Assembly: GCA_028288945.1 (NCBI GenBank) | Contig: JAQGHH010000368.1 | Coordinates: 1-12,408 of the forward strand | Source: Phycisphaerales bacterium | GTDB lineage: Bacteria > Planctomycetota > Phycisphaerae > Tepidisphaerales > Tepidisphaeraceae | Length of the DNA stretch: 12,408 bases | Direction: 5' to 3' | Shown: positions 1 to 5,772 of the stretch, in pieces | How the letters are laid out: each line of letters begins with the position of its first letter | How positions within the stretch are numbered: position 1 is the stretch's first letter | Program-made: the position numbers and the translations under genes | The notes under the pieces: model-generated | The model's input: the letters and a program-made list of their open reading frames with translations, nothing else | Database searches by the model: none | What the model was told of the DNA's origin: nothing

Positions 1-274
1 AGTAGAAGGACCGATCCGGCTCCGCACTCAGCTTGCACCTGCGGTGCGTGCAAATCGCCGATAAGGCGATCAAGCTCGGGCCCTTGCGAACAATAAAGAA
101 CCCCCGGTCACGGAAGCGGTCGTACACGCCATCCGCGGCATAGTCGCCCGCCGGCCCGGCGTCCATCGTCACCGGCTTGAGCGTCACCGGAGAATTATCC
201 ACGGAAGACCCGGTGCACCCGGCCGCCGCAGCGCAGCTAAGAATGACGAATTCCCGGCGGTTGATGCTCATCAT
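1..274 (-). CDS. Rieske [2Fe-2S] lipoprotein, partial (C-terminus beyond the left edge)
   Basis: About 91 residues are visible from an ATG-ATG start (274 or 271), preceded by a purine-rich GGAGAAGGGG about 4 bases upstream. The N-terminus reads MMSINRREFVILSC: a twin-arginine (Tat) type NRREF motif, a short hydrophobic stretch and a possible lipobox AAGC with Cys at residue 20. This suggests a folded, cofactor-loaded protein exported by Tat and anchored by a lipid. Near the edge is ICTHRRCKL, with Cys75, His77 and Cys80; this is the first cluster-binding box of Rieske proteins (CTHxxC). The second box (CxxH) would lie outside the window, so cluster binding is inferred from half the motif. By family it should carry electrons at the periplasmic face, possibly with a quinol oxidase or oxidoreductase partner; no partner is visible. 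It follows the outer-membrane gene on the same strand, separated by 86 bases that contain a hairpin. Confidence 0.8.
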   Translation of the reverse strand, partial: MMSINRREFVILSCAAAAGCTGSSVDNSPVTLKPVTMDAGPAGDYAADGVYDRFRDRGFFIVRKGPSLIALSAICTHRRCKLSAEPDRSFY

Positions 275-322
275 CAAACCCCTTCTCCCGAAGCCGAAGT
301 AAGCTCCGCGCGAATTTTCCAG

Positions 323-352
323 CTCCCTCTCGCCGTACTCGGGGCGAGGGAG
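323..352. terminator. GC-rich intergenic hairpin, possible terminator or attenuator
   Basis: Bases 323-334 (CTCCCTCTCGCC) pair with 343-352 (GGCGAGGGAG), giving a 10-bp stem with a two-base bulge and an 8-base loop. It lies just past the stop codon of the outer-membrane gene and before the Rieske start. No clean U-tract follows in either direction, so it may be a partial attenuator, an mRNA-stabilising 3' structure or a dispersed palindrome rather than a textbook terminator. Confidence 0.45.
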
Positions 353-360
353 TTGTGATC

Positions 361-1299
361 TCAAAAATCAAACACCAGGCTCGTGATAATCCCCCACCGC
401 AAATCATCCCGTGCGCCTTGGTCGATCGGAAAAACATATCCGACACCCAGCCGCGGCTGCACCGCTCCGATGGCTTTCAAATTCACGCGAAATGCCAGAT
501 TCCCGACCAAACTGTTGTGCCCGGCATTGCCCTGATTCAGCAGCGTGTCCCCCCTGAGTTCAAACACCGGGATCAGCGTCTCGACATCTGGCAGTGGCAA
601 TTCCTGGTGCGGGATTGCGTAACCGAAGACGACGCCGTACTCGAGCGCTTGCGCACCGCCTTCCGGTTTCGAGCCTAGCAGGAACGAATACCCGACCACG
701 GTCTGCAATGTGAAATGCTCGCCGATGCGCAGGTCGTTGAAAATCTTGGGGACGATCTCGGTGTGCTTGCTCACGGCCGAATTGACCGGGAACGCGAGTT
801 CCAGAGCGACGCCGAAGGTGTTGTCGATCGTCTCGCCGTCGGAGACGAATTGGAAAACAGGATGCCGTGCTCCGATCGCGATGTTGCCCACTCCCTCCGC
901 CCGGCTCACGTCCGTCCGGCCGCTCGCGGGGTTAAATGTGCTAAACGTGTCGCGCTCGTAAGGCACTTCAAAATCGAGCGTCATCAGGCCAAAAGACTTC
1001 TCGAATTCCGCTTTCGCCGAGTCGTTGACGTGCCCTTTTGATTCCTGGTGAAACCAGTCGAGGCGAAGCTCGTTCACCTCGAGATCCGAATCGTTCACGA
1101 GGAACGGCTCGGGGAATACCCCTTTGCCGTACACGCTTCGGCTATCGAACAATCCGAGCGGCCCATACCGGAAATCTTTGGAATCAGCATCGCTAACCAG
1201 GCTGCCCGGATCCGCAGCCATGACGCTGGAGGGGCCGGCTATTACGATCGCCAACCCTATTCCTGCCACCAACGCACCCACAAACCGCCTTTGCGCCAC
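361..1299 (-). CDS. Outer-membrane beta-barrel / transporter-like protein
   Basis: 312 residues. The start is GTG (1297-1299) with a strong AGGAG ribosome-binding site 7 bases upstream (1307-1311). Residues 1-29 form a Sec signal peptide: basic MAQRRF, a hydrophobic core, then VMAADP with cleavage near residues 28-29. The mature part is full of alternating polar/hydrophobic strands and Gly/aromatic residues (for example GVALELAFPV, LQTVVGYSFLLG, PRLGVGYVFPI). It ends in LVFDF with a terminal Phe, the usual C-terminal signal for outer-membrane barrel insertion. Size and pattern recall the outer-membrane proteins often annotated as MetA-pathway/phenol-degradation transporters, but substrate cannot be read from sequence. 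It is far too short for a TonB-dependent receptor. A sigma70-type promoter and a Fur-type operator lie directly upstream, suggesting metal-dependent repression. It may be cotranscribed with the Rieske gene. Barrel assignment is fairly firm; function is open. Confidence 0.8.
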   Translation of the reverse strand: MAQRRFVGALVAGIGLAIVIAGPSSVMAADPGSLVSDADSKDFRYGPLGLFDSRSVYGKGVFPEPFLVNDSDLEVNELRLDWFHQESKGHVNDSAKAEFEKSFGLMTLDFEVPYERDTFSTFNPASGRTDVSRAEGVGNIAIGARHPVFQFVSDGETIDNTFGVALELAFPVNSAVSKHTEIVPKIFNDLRIGEHFTLQTVVGYSFLLGSKPEGGAQALEYGVVFGYAIPHQELPLPDVETLIPVFELRGDTLLNQGNAGHNSLVGNLAFRVNLKAIGAVQPRLGVGYVFPIDQGARDDLRWGIITSLVFDF

Positions 1300-1319
1300 A
1301 GCAACACTCCTTTTTTAAT

Positions 1320-1340
1320 TGAGATTGAATCTCAATCTCA
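1320..1340. promoter_or_regulatory. Fur-family operator (7-1-7 palindrome in a 21-bp box)
   Basis: Bases 1320-1334 are a perfect 7-1-7 inverted repeat, TGAGATT-G-AATCTCA. A further half-site ATCTCA follows at 1335-1340, giving the 21-bp layout of two overlapping 7-1-7 sites typical of Fur boxes. By eye it agrees with the classic Fur 21-mer at 14 of 21 positions, including the TGA/TCA triplets. It begins a few bases after the predicted transcription start of the outer-membrane gene and ends 8 bases before its AGGAG, an ideal place for a repressor. Which family member binds (Fur, Zur, Mur or PerR) cannot be told. Confidence 0.65.
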
Positions 1341-1349
1341 TAGGAACAA

Positions 1350-1378
1350 GTTTTAAGAGTCGGCTGTTTGCTTGTCAA
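1350..1378 (-). promoter_or_regulatory. Sigma70-type promoter of the outer-membrane gene
   Basis: On the minus strand a perfect -35 TTGACA (1373-1378) is followed by a 17-base spacer and a -10 TAAAAC (1350-1355, 4 of 6 to consensus). The start point would be near 1342-1344. The region is AT-rich compared with the flanking genes. Confidence 0.65.
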
Positions 1379-1401
1379 TTCTAAATTTACCGATGCTATT
1401 T
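1372..1401 (+). promoter_or_regulatory. Possible sthA promoter overlapping the divergent promoter
   Basis: On the plus strand TTGTCA (1372-1377) is followed by GCTATT at a 17-base spacing or CTATTT at 18 (1395-1401). Its -35 would overlap the -35 of the divergent outer-membrane gene. The match is weaker than the opposite promoter and would leave a leader of roughly 120 bases before sthA. Confidence 0.3.
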
Positions 1402-1531
1402 TCCTCGTGCACTAAGGTTTGTCGGGCTGGCATTCCTCGGTGTAGCCGGCCTCGTCGCGGTGGCCGGCATTTTCGGTTACATTGATTCCTGAGCCGCCCG
1501 CGCGCTCACCGACGAGCAGGAAGTTCAACCC

Positions 1532-3118
1532 ATGCGCCATTTCGATTGTGCCGTCATTGGCACCGGCCCCGCCGGCCAGAAGGCCGCGATTCAGGCGGCC
1601 AAGCTCGGGAAATCCGTCTGCATCATCGAAAAGGAAAACGTCCTTGGCGGGGCGACCATCAACACCGGCACCATCCCCTCCAAGGCCCTGCGCGAAGCCG
1701 TCCTTCATCTCACTGGCCTCGGCAAGCGCGGGCTCTTCGGCGAGTTCTCACGCGTCAAACGCAACATCACCATCGCCGACCTGATCTACGTCTCGCAGCA
1801 GGTCATTCATCACGAGTTGGCGCTCATCCGCGACCACTTCGACCGCAACGGCGTCGAGCTGATTTGGGGCGCCGCCCGCTTCGACGACGACAACGTCATC
1901 TACGTAGACCGCCCCGACACCTTCGAAGCCCTGAGCGCCGGCGTCATCATCATCGCCACCGGCACGAGGCCGGCGCGTCCCGCCGCCGTCCCCTTCGACG
2001 AGAAAACGGTGTTTACTTCCGACGGATTGCTCAAGCTCGATCATCTCCCCAAGACCATGATCGTCGTGGGCGGCGGCGTCATCGGCGTCGAGTACGCCTG
2101 CATGCTCGCGGCCCTGGGTGTGAAGGTCACGCTGGTCGAAGGCCGGCGAGAAGTGCTCGGGTTCCTCGACAGCGAAATCTCCGAAGCCTTCCAGTACCAC
2201 ATGCGGCGAATGAGCATCACATTGCGCCTCGGCGAGAAAGTCGCCAAGATCGAACGGCTCAGCCCCGCCGCATCGCGCGTGCTGCCAGCGGTCGTGCAGA
2301 CGCTCACCGCCGCGACGGCGACTGCGGACCCGACGAGCCCCACCAACGGGCTTGGCGCATTAACGGCCAGCGTGACGGGCGACCCGCCGCCCGCCGCCGG
2401 CAACGGCGCGCCCAACGGCCACGGCGACCCCCACGACCACGGCCACTCGGATACGCCCCACGCGCCGCTCGTGCAGGCGACGCTCGAATCGGGAAAGCTC
2501 CTCCGCGCGCAGACCCTGCTCTACGCCGTCGGCCGACAAGGCACGACTGGCGCGCTGAAGCTTGATAAAGCCGGGCTGCATTCCGACGACCGTCAGCGGC
2601 TCAAGGTGAACGAACATTACCAGACCGAGCAGCCGCATATTTACGCCGTCGGCGACGTGATCGGCTTCCCCGCGCTCGCGTCAACGGCGATGGAGCAGGG
2701 CCGCCTGGCCGTCTGCCATGCGTTCGGCGTTCCGACCACTTCGATGCCCGAGCTCTTTCCCTTCGGCATCTACGCGATCCCCGAAATCTCGATGGTCGGC
2801 AAGACCGAAGCCCAGCTCACCGAAGCGGGCATCCCCTACGAGGCCGGCGTCGCCCAATACAAAGAGCTCGCCCGCGGCCAGCTCCTCGGCGACGAAACCG
2901 GAATGCTCAAGCTCCTCATCCACCAGCAAACCGGCCAGATCATGGGCGTCCACGCCATCGGCACCGGCGCCACGGAACTCATCCACATCGGGCAGGCCGT
3001 CATGGCCCTCAACGGAACCGTCGAATACTTCATCAACAACGTCTTCAACTTCCCCACGCTCGCCGAGGCGTACAAAGTCGCGGCGCTCAACGGGCTCAAT
3101 AAGCTGCGCCACGTTTGA
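1532..3118 (+). CDS. sthA: Soluble pyridine nucleotide transhydrogenase (Si-specific NAD(P)+ transhydrogenase)
   Basis: 528 residues; ATG at 1532 with AGGAA 9 bases upstream. It is a cytoplasmic FAD enzyme that moves hydride between NADPH and NAD+, balancing the two pools. Visible: FAD-binding GTGPAG (10-15), the SthA-type GTIPSKALREA (46-56), NAD(P)-binding GGGVIG (180-185), FAD-contact YAVGDV (371-376) and the dimerisation domain with GIYAIPEIS (412-420), IHIGQAVM and FPTLAEAYKVAALNGLN (508-523). The redox Cys pair of disulfide reductases is absent: GGATINTGTIPSK stands where lipoamide dehydrogenase has GGxCxNxGCxPSK. The HxxxxE-type His is also replaced (VFNFPTLAE), as in known SthA. It is about 60 residues longer than the E. 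coli enzyme (466). The excess is a low-complexity Ala/Pro/Thr- and His-rich insertion near residues 243-314 in the NAD domain. Family assignment is very firm; the insertion's role is unknown. Confidence 0.95.
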   Translation: MRHFDCAVIGTGPAGQKAAIQAAKLGKSVCIIEKENVLGGATINTGTIPSKALREAVLHLTGLGKRGLFGEFSRVKRNITIADLIYVSQQVIHHELALIRDHFDRNGVELIWGAARFDDDNVIYVDRPDTFEALSAGVIIIATGTRPARPAAVPFDEKTVFTSDGLLKLDHLPKTMIVVGGGVIGVEYACMLAALGVKVTLVEGRREVLGFLDSEISEAFQYHMRRMSITLRLGEKVAKIERLSPAASRVLPAVVQTLTAATATADPTSPTNGLGALTASVTGDPPPAAGNGAPNGHGDPHDHGHSDTPHAPLVQATLESGKLLRAQTLLYAVGRQGTTGALKLDKAGLHSDDRQRLKVNEHYQTEQPHIYAVGDVIGFPALASTAMEQGRLAVCHAFGVPTTSMPELFPFGIYAIPEISMVGKTEAQLTEAGIPYEAGVAQYKELARGQLLGDETGMLKLLIHQQTGQIMGVHAIGTGATELIHIGQAVMALNGTVEYFINNVFNFPTLAEAYKVAALNGLNKLRHV

Positions 3119-3123
3119 AGAAG

Positions 3124-3155
3124 TGCTGGGTGCTGAGTGCTGAGTGCTGAGTGAG
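3124..3155. repeat. Heptanucleotide tandem repeat TGCTGAG, about 4.5 copies
   Basis: Starting 6 bases after the sthA stop codon, the heptamers are TGCTGGG (3124-3130), TGCTGAG (3131-3137), TGCTGAG (3138-3144), TGCTGAG (3145-3151) and a partial TGAG (3152-3155). It abuts the palindromic element that follows. Confidence 0.85.
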
Positions 3156-3345
3156 GAAGTAGGTATAGAGGGTGCAGAGGAAAATTGAATGCAAAGTGCA
3201 AAATGCAAAAGTCAAAATGAAAACGCGGCCAAATGACCCGGTGAGTGTCCCCTCCGACCGCTCCTCATTTTGACTTTTGCATTTTGAATTTTGCACTTTG
3301 CATTGCTCTTCCTCTTCTGCTTACTGCCCACTACGTACCTACTTC
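3156..3345. repeat. Long imperfect palindrome built from TGCAAAA / TTTTGCA heptamers
   Basis: The inner arms are 3188-3220 and 3265-3304, around a 44-base GC-rich loop. The left arm is a run of heptamers: TGCAAAG, TGCAAAA, TGCAAAA, GTCAAAA (3190-3217). The right arm is TTTTGAC, TTTTGCA, TTTTGAA, TTTTGCA, CTTTGCA (3268-3302). The arms are exact complements apart from one extra heptamer (TTTTGAA, 3282-3288) on the right. Outer arms GAAGTAGGTA (3156-3165) and TACCTACTTC (3336-3345) pair as well, with partial matches between. The right outer arm overlaps the last codons of the sulfatase gene. The element separates two convergent genes, so its RNA could fold from either direction and act as a two-way terminator. 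Confidence 0.85.
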
Positions 3346-5318
3346 TCCCCCCCGCTCAACCCCCCCAGGTGCTCCCTCTCGAAATGTGCCCAGGCGGCAA
3401 GTCGCTCGCGATAGATCTTGCTCCGCGCGGGCTGTTGGGAGGCGAGGTTTTTCTGCTCGGTCGGGTCGGACGCCAGGTCGTACAACTCTTCGCGAGCCAG
3501 CGTCACGTTGTAGATGAATTTCCAGTTCTCTTCGCGCAGGCCGTCGAGGAGGTTGCCGGTATTACATGAGAAAAAGCAACGCTGGGGCCGATCGGGGTCG
3601 AACAGGCTCGTTCCCTGCCAGTTCACGGGCAGCGGCTGGCCGAGAAGGTCCAGGATCGTCGGATTCAAATCGACATGCGCGCCCACCGTTTCGCTGCGAT
3701 GGGAACCTTTGCCAAAAAGTTTCGGGTTCCAAAAGATGCACGGCACGTTCACGCTTTCCTGATACAGCGCGGTACCGTGGAACATCCAGGGGTGGGGGAA
3801 GCCGAACGCTTCGCCGTGGTCTCCCGTGATGATGACCAGCGTTTCATCCGCAAGATTCCGTTTCCGTAACGCGGCAAACAGACGCCCCAACTGCTCGTCT
3901 GCGACGTGGATCGCGTTGAGATAGTTGTTCAGCATCTGCCCCCGTTCGCCCGGCTGGTCGTTGGCGAATTGGGTGGCGTGCTGGTACGTGGCCGGCGTGT
4001 AAGGGTGGTGGGTCTGTTGCGTCCAGGCGAGCAGATAAAACGGCCGGCCGGGCTCCTGGTCGATCCAGTCGATCATCCTGCGGAACATGGGCGGGTCGTC
4101 CAAACCCCAGGAAGTAACCTGGACGCCCATGCCGAGCTTTTCAAAATCTTCGCCGCCGGCGACGACGTCGAACCCGCGGTTGTCGAAGAACCGGCGCATG
4201 TTGTTGAATTCAAGGTAGGCGGGCGTCATGAACGCGGTGCGGCTGCCACGATTGCGAAAAACCTCCGCCACGGAAGTCCCCGAGAGGTGCGGACTGGTGA
4301 CGGGATAAACCTTCCATCCCGTCCCCGGATAGAGCGACAGCACGAGCGGCATCATCGCGTGCGTGGTGTAGCCGGCGTTCGAATAGTAGTTGTGGAAAAT
4401 GAGGCTGTTCTCTTCCTCCGCGACGAGGCTGGGGGTCGTGGGATATTTGCTGCCGTACACACTGAGGAATTGCGTGCTCGTCGATTCCAGCACCACAACG
4501 ATCACGTTCTTGATGGGCGAATTCCGCGGCGCGACCGATCTGCCGGCCGGGCGGCCCGCGGCCGTCTTAAATTCGTCCCGGTACGTCCGCGGCCCGACAT
4601 CCCGCAGCGCCGAAGCCCCTTCGCCGCGCCAGCGCTCTACGCATGACCGCAGCAGCGCCCAGTGCGGGCTTTGCGCCAGGCCGTCCTCCGGCCCGCCGGC
4701 ATACCAGTGGCTATAACCGTACGCGCCCACGGGCCCGTAGACGCAAAGCACCAGCAAGAGCACGCCCTGCACCCAACGCCGCCCCAGCCACGCCCGGCGC
4801 AACAGGAGAGAAACGGCTCCCAGGTAAGCCAGCGGCCCGCACAACACTGCGGCGATCGCGGGAAATGTCACATAATGCGTGACGGACGACCGCATGTCCG
4901 CGGTATCCCCCGCCATCATGAGCAGCGAGTACGTCAGCGGCATCCGCAGCGCCGAGTAAACCCAAATGTTGGCGATGCCGTAGAGCACCAGACCGATCGA
5001 ACCCACGAGATATGCCCGGCGGATCGTCTTCGCTAACCGCGGCCGTTTGCGGATCGGGTAGATCAGCGCAAATCCCACCGCCGCCCAAACGATGACAACC
5101 AGCAGGTCATGAAATGAAACGATCGCCCACTTCACCGGAAACCGCAGGCTCGCCCACATCCACTGGCCGTAGGCGAAGGCCTTGGCCACCGCCAGTGCCG
5201 CGAACAGCGGAATGCAGACCGCCGACACAAACGCGGCCGTCGCCGGCGCTTCTTTGGTCTTTGGATGCGAGAATTCTACCCCTGGCTCGCATAGCCGAGC
5301 CGGCAATGTGATTTCCAT
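3339..5318 (-). CDS. Membrane-anchored sulfatase-superfamily protein, LtaS/EptA-like architecture
   Basis: 659 residues, ATG at 5318 with only a weak GGGGA upstream. About five membrane helices occupy residues 28-203 (near 28-50, 64-88, 104-121, 150-175, 185-203), followed by a periplasmic alkaline-phosphatase/sulfatase domain (about 265-640). Metal-site residues visible include Glu278 in VVVLEST, Asp500-His501 in ITGDHGEAFG and His residues in PHPWMFHG. The likely nucleophile is a Thr in NAGYTTHA (318-319). There is no CxPSR motif, so it is not a classic formylglycine sulfatase. The tail EELYDLASDPTEQKNLA is typical of sulfatases. Five helices plus a Thr nucleophile resemble lipoteichoic acid synthase and phosphoethanolamine transferases, so it may transfer or remove a phospho- or sulfo-group on envelope lipids or glycans. 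Substrate is unknown. The final GGLSGGEK and stop codon overlap the heptamer palindrome. It follows the 91-residue gene by 137 AT-rich bases and may have its own promoter. Confidence 0.85.
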   Translation of the reverse strand: MEITLPARLCEPGVEFSHPKTKEAPATAAFVSAVCIPLFAALAVAKAFAYGQWMWASLRFPVKWAIVSFHDLLVVIVWAAVGFALIYPIRKRPRLAKTIRRAYLVGSIGLVLYGIANIWVYSALRMPLTYSLLMMAGDTADMRSSVTHYVTFPAIAAVLCGPLAYLGAVSLLLRRAWLGRRWVQGVLLLVLCVYGPVGAYGYSHWYAGGPEDGLAQSPHWALLRSCVERWRGEGASALRDVGPRTYRDEFKTAAGRPAGRSVAPRNSPIKNVIVVVLESTSTQFLSVYGSKYPTTPSLVAEEENSLIFHNYYSNAGYTTHAMMPLVLSLYPGTGWKVYPVTSPHLSGTSVAEVFRNRGSRTAFMTPAYLEFNNMRRFFDNRGFDVVAGGEDFEKLGMGVQVTSWGLDDPPMFRRMIDWIDQEPGRPFYLLAWTQQTHHPYTPATYQHATQFANDQPGERGQMLNNYLNAIHVADEQLGRLFAALRKRNLADETLVIITGDHGEAFGFPHPWMFHGTALYQESVNVPCIFWNPKLFGKGSHRSETVGAHVDLNPTILDLLGQPLPVNWQGTSLFDPDRPQRCFFSCNTGNLLDGLREENWKFIYNVTLAREELYDLASDPTEQKNLASQQPARSKIYRERLAAWAHFEREHLGGLSGGEK

Positions 5319-5360
5319 ACCGTCCCCGCGGCTGATTCAGCCCCGTTCGGCGGCAAGGAT

Positions 5361-5423
5361 AGTTAATTAAATATGAATGATAATTGGGGGAAACCTTACC
5401 GCGAGCTTCAAATTAACTTAATT
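5361..5423. promoter_or_regulatory. AT-rich region with small palindromes upstream of the sulfatase gene
   Basis: In an otherwise GC-rich window this stretch is strongly AT-rich. It holds TTAATTAA (5363-5370), a Fur-half-site-like TGAATGATAATT (5374-5385) and a perfect 6-1-6 inverted repeat AATTAA-C-TTAATT (5411-5423). No convincing -35/-10 pair was found on the minus strand. A regulatory region for the sulfatase gene is the simplest reading. Confidence 0.35.
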
Positions 5424-5455
5424 CTGTGTTGACCAGCCCCTAACAGCATCTCAGC

Positions 5456-5731
5456 TCACCCACCGAGCGCCACCAGTTTCCGGGCCACGCGCACAAGCCG
5501 TTGCGTGCCCAGTGACGGAAAGCACATCGTCTCCCGCTCCCGCTCATGCAGCCAGTCGATGATTGCTTCCTCCCCCGCCCCTGCCCGGATCATCGCCGCC
5601 AGCGGCGCGACGAATGCGTCATACGCCCCGGACGCCTCGGGCACCCGAGCCGCATTGTGAGGGTCCCAGTCCTCGAGAAGGATTCTGCGAATCGCCAGGC
5701 CCAACGCGTCGAACGGAAGTTGATCCGCCAT
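5456..5731 (-). CDS. Small conserved-looking cytoplasmic protein of unknown function
   Basis: 91 residues, ATG at 5731, with a poor GGCGGG ribosome-binding site. It has no signal peptide or membrane segment. The stretch ILLEDWDPHNAARVPEASG (18-36), then AYDAFVAPLAAMIRAGAGEEAIIDWLHERERETM, looks like a family of small helical proteins in which an LxxxDWDP motif is followed by a Tyr-Asp pair and a C-terminal acidic ExE segment. This is recalled from pattern and was not searched; function is not known. It begins 41 bases after the stop codon of the mntH-like gene on the same strand, so cotranscription with the manganese transporter is likely, though that alone does not tie it to metal handling. 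Codon use and coherent protein composition favour a real gene over a chance reading frame. Confidence 0.65.
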   Translation of the reverse strand: MADQLPFDALGLAIRRILLEDWDPHNAARVPEASGAYDAFVAPLAAMIRAGAGEEAIIDWLHERERETMCFPSLGTQRLVRVARKLVALGG

Positions 5732-5772
5732 ACCCGCCAGCGTATCGCCGAAAGCGGATGACGACCACCGCG

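Noticed and set aside
361..1299. TonB-dependent metal receptor
   Set aside because: Only 312 residues, with no plug domain or TonB box; a small barrel is the better reading.
1546..2565. 339-codon plus-strand frame overlapping sthA
   Set aside because: Arg/His-rich frame inside a well-supported gene; no motif.
3188..3304. CRISPR array or insertion-sequence ends
   Set aside because: The units are adjacent heptamers without spacers, and no transposase or target-site duplication is visible.
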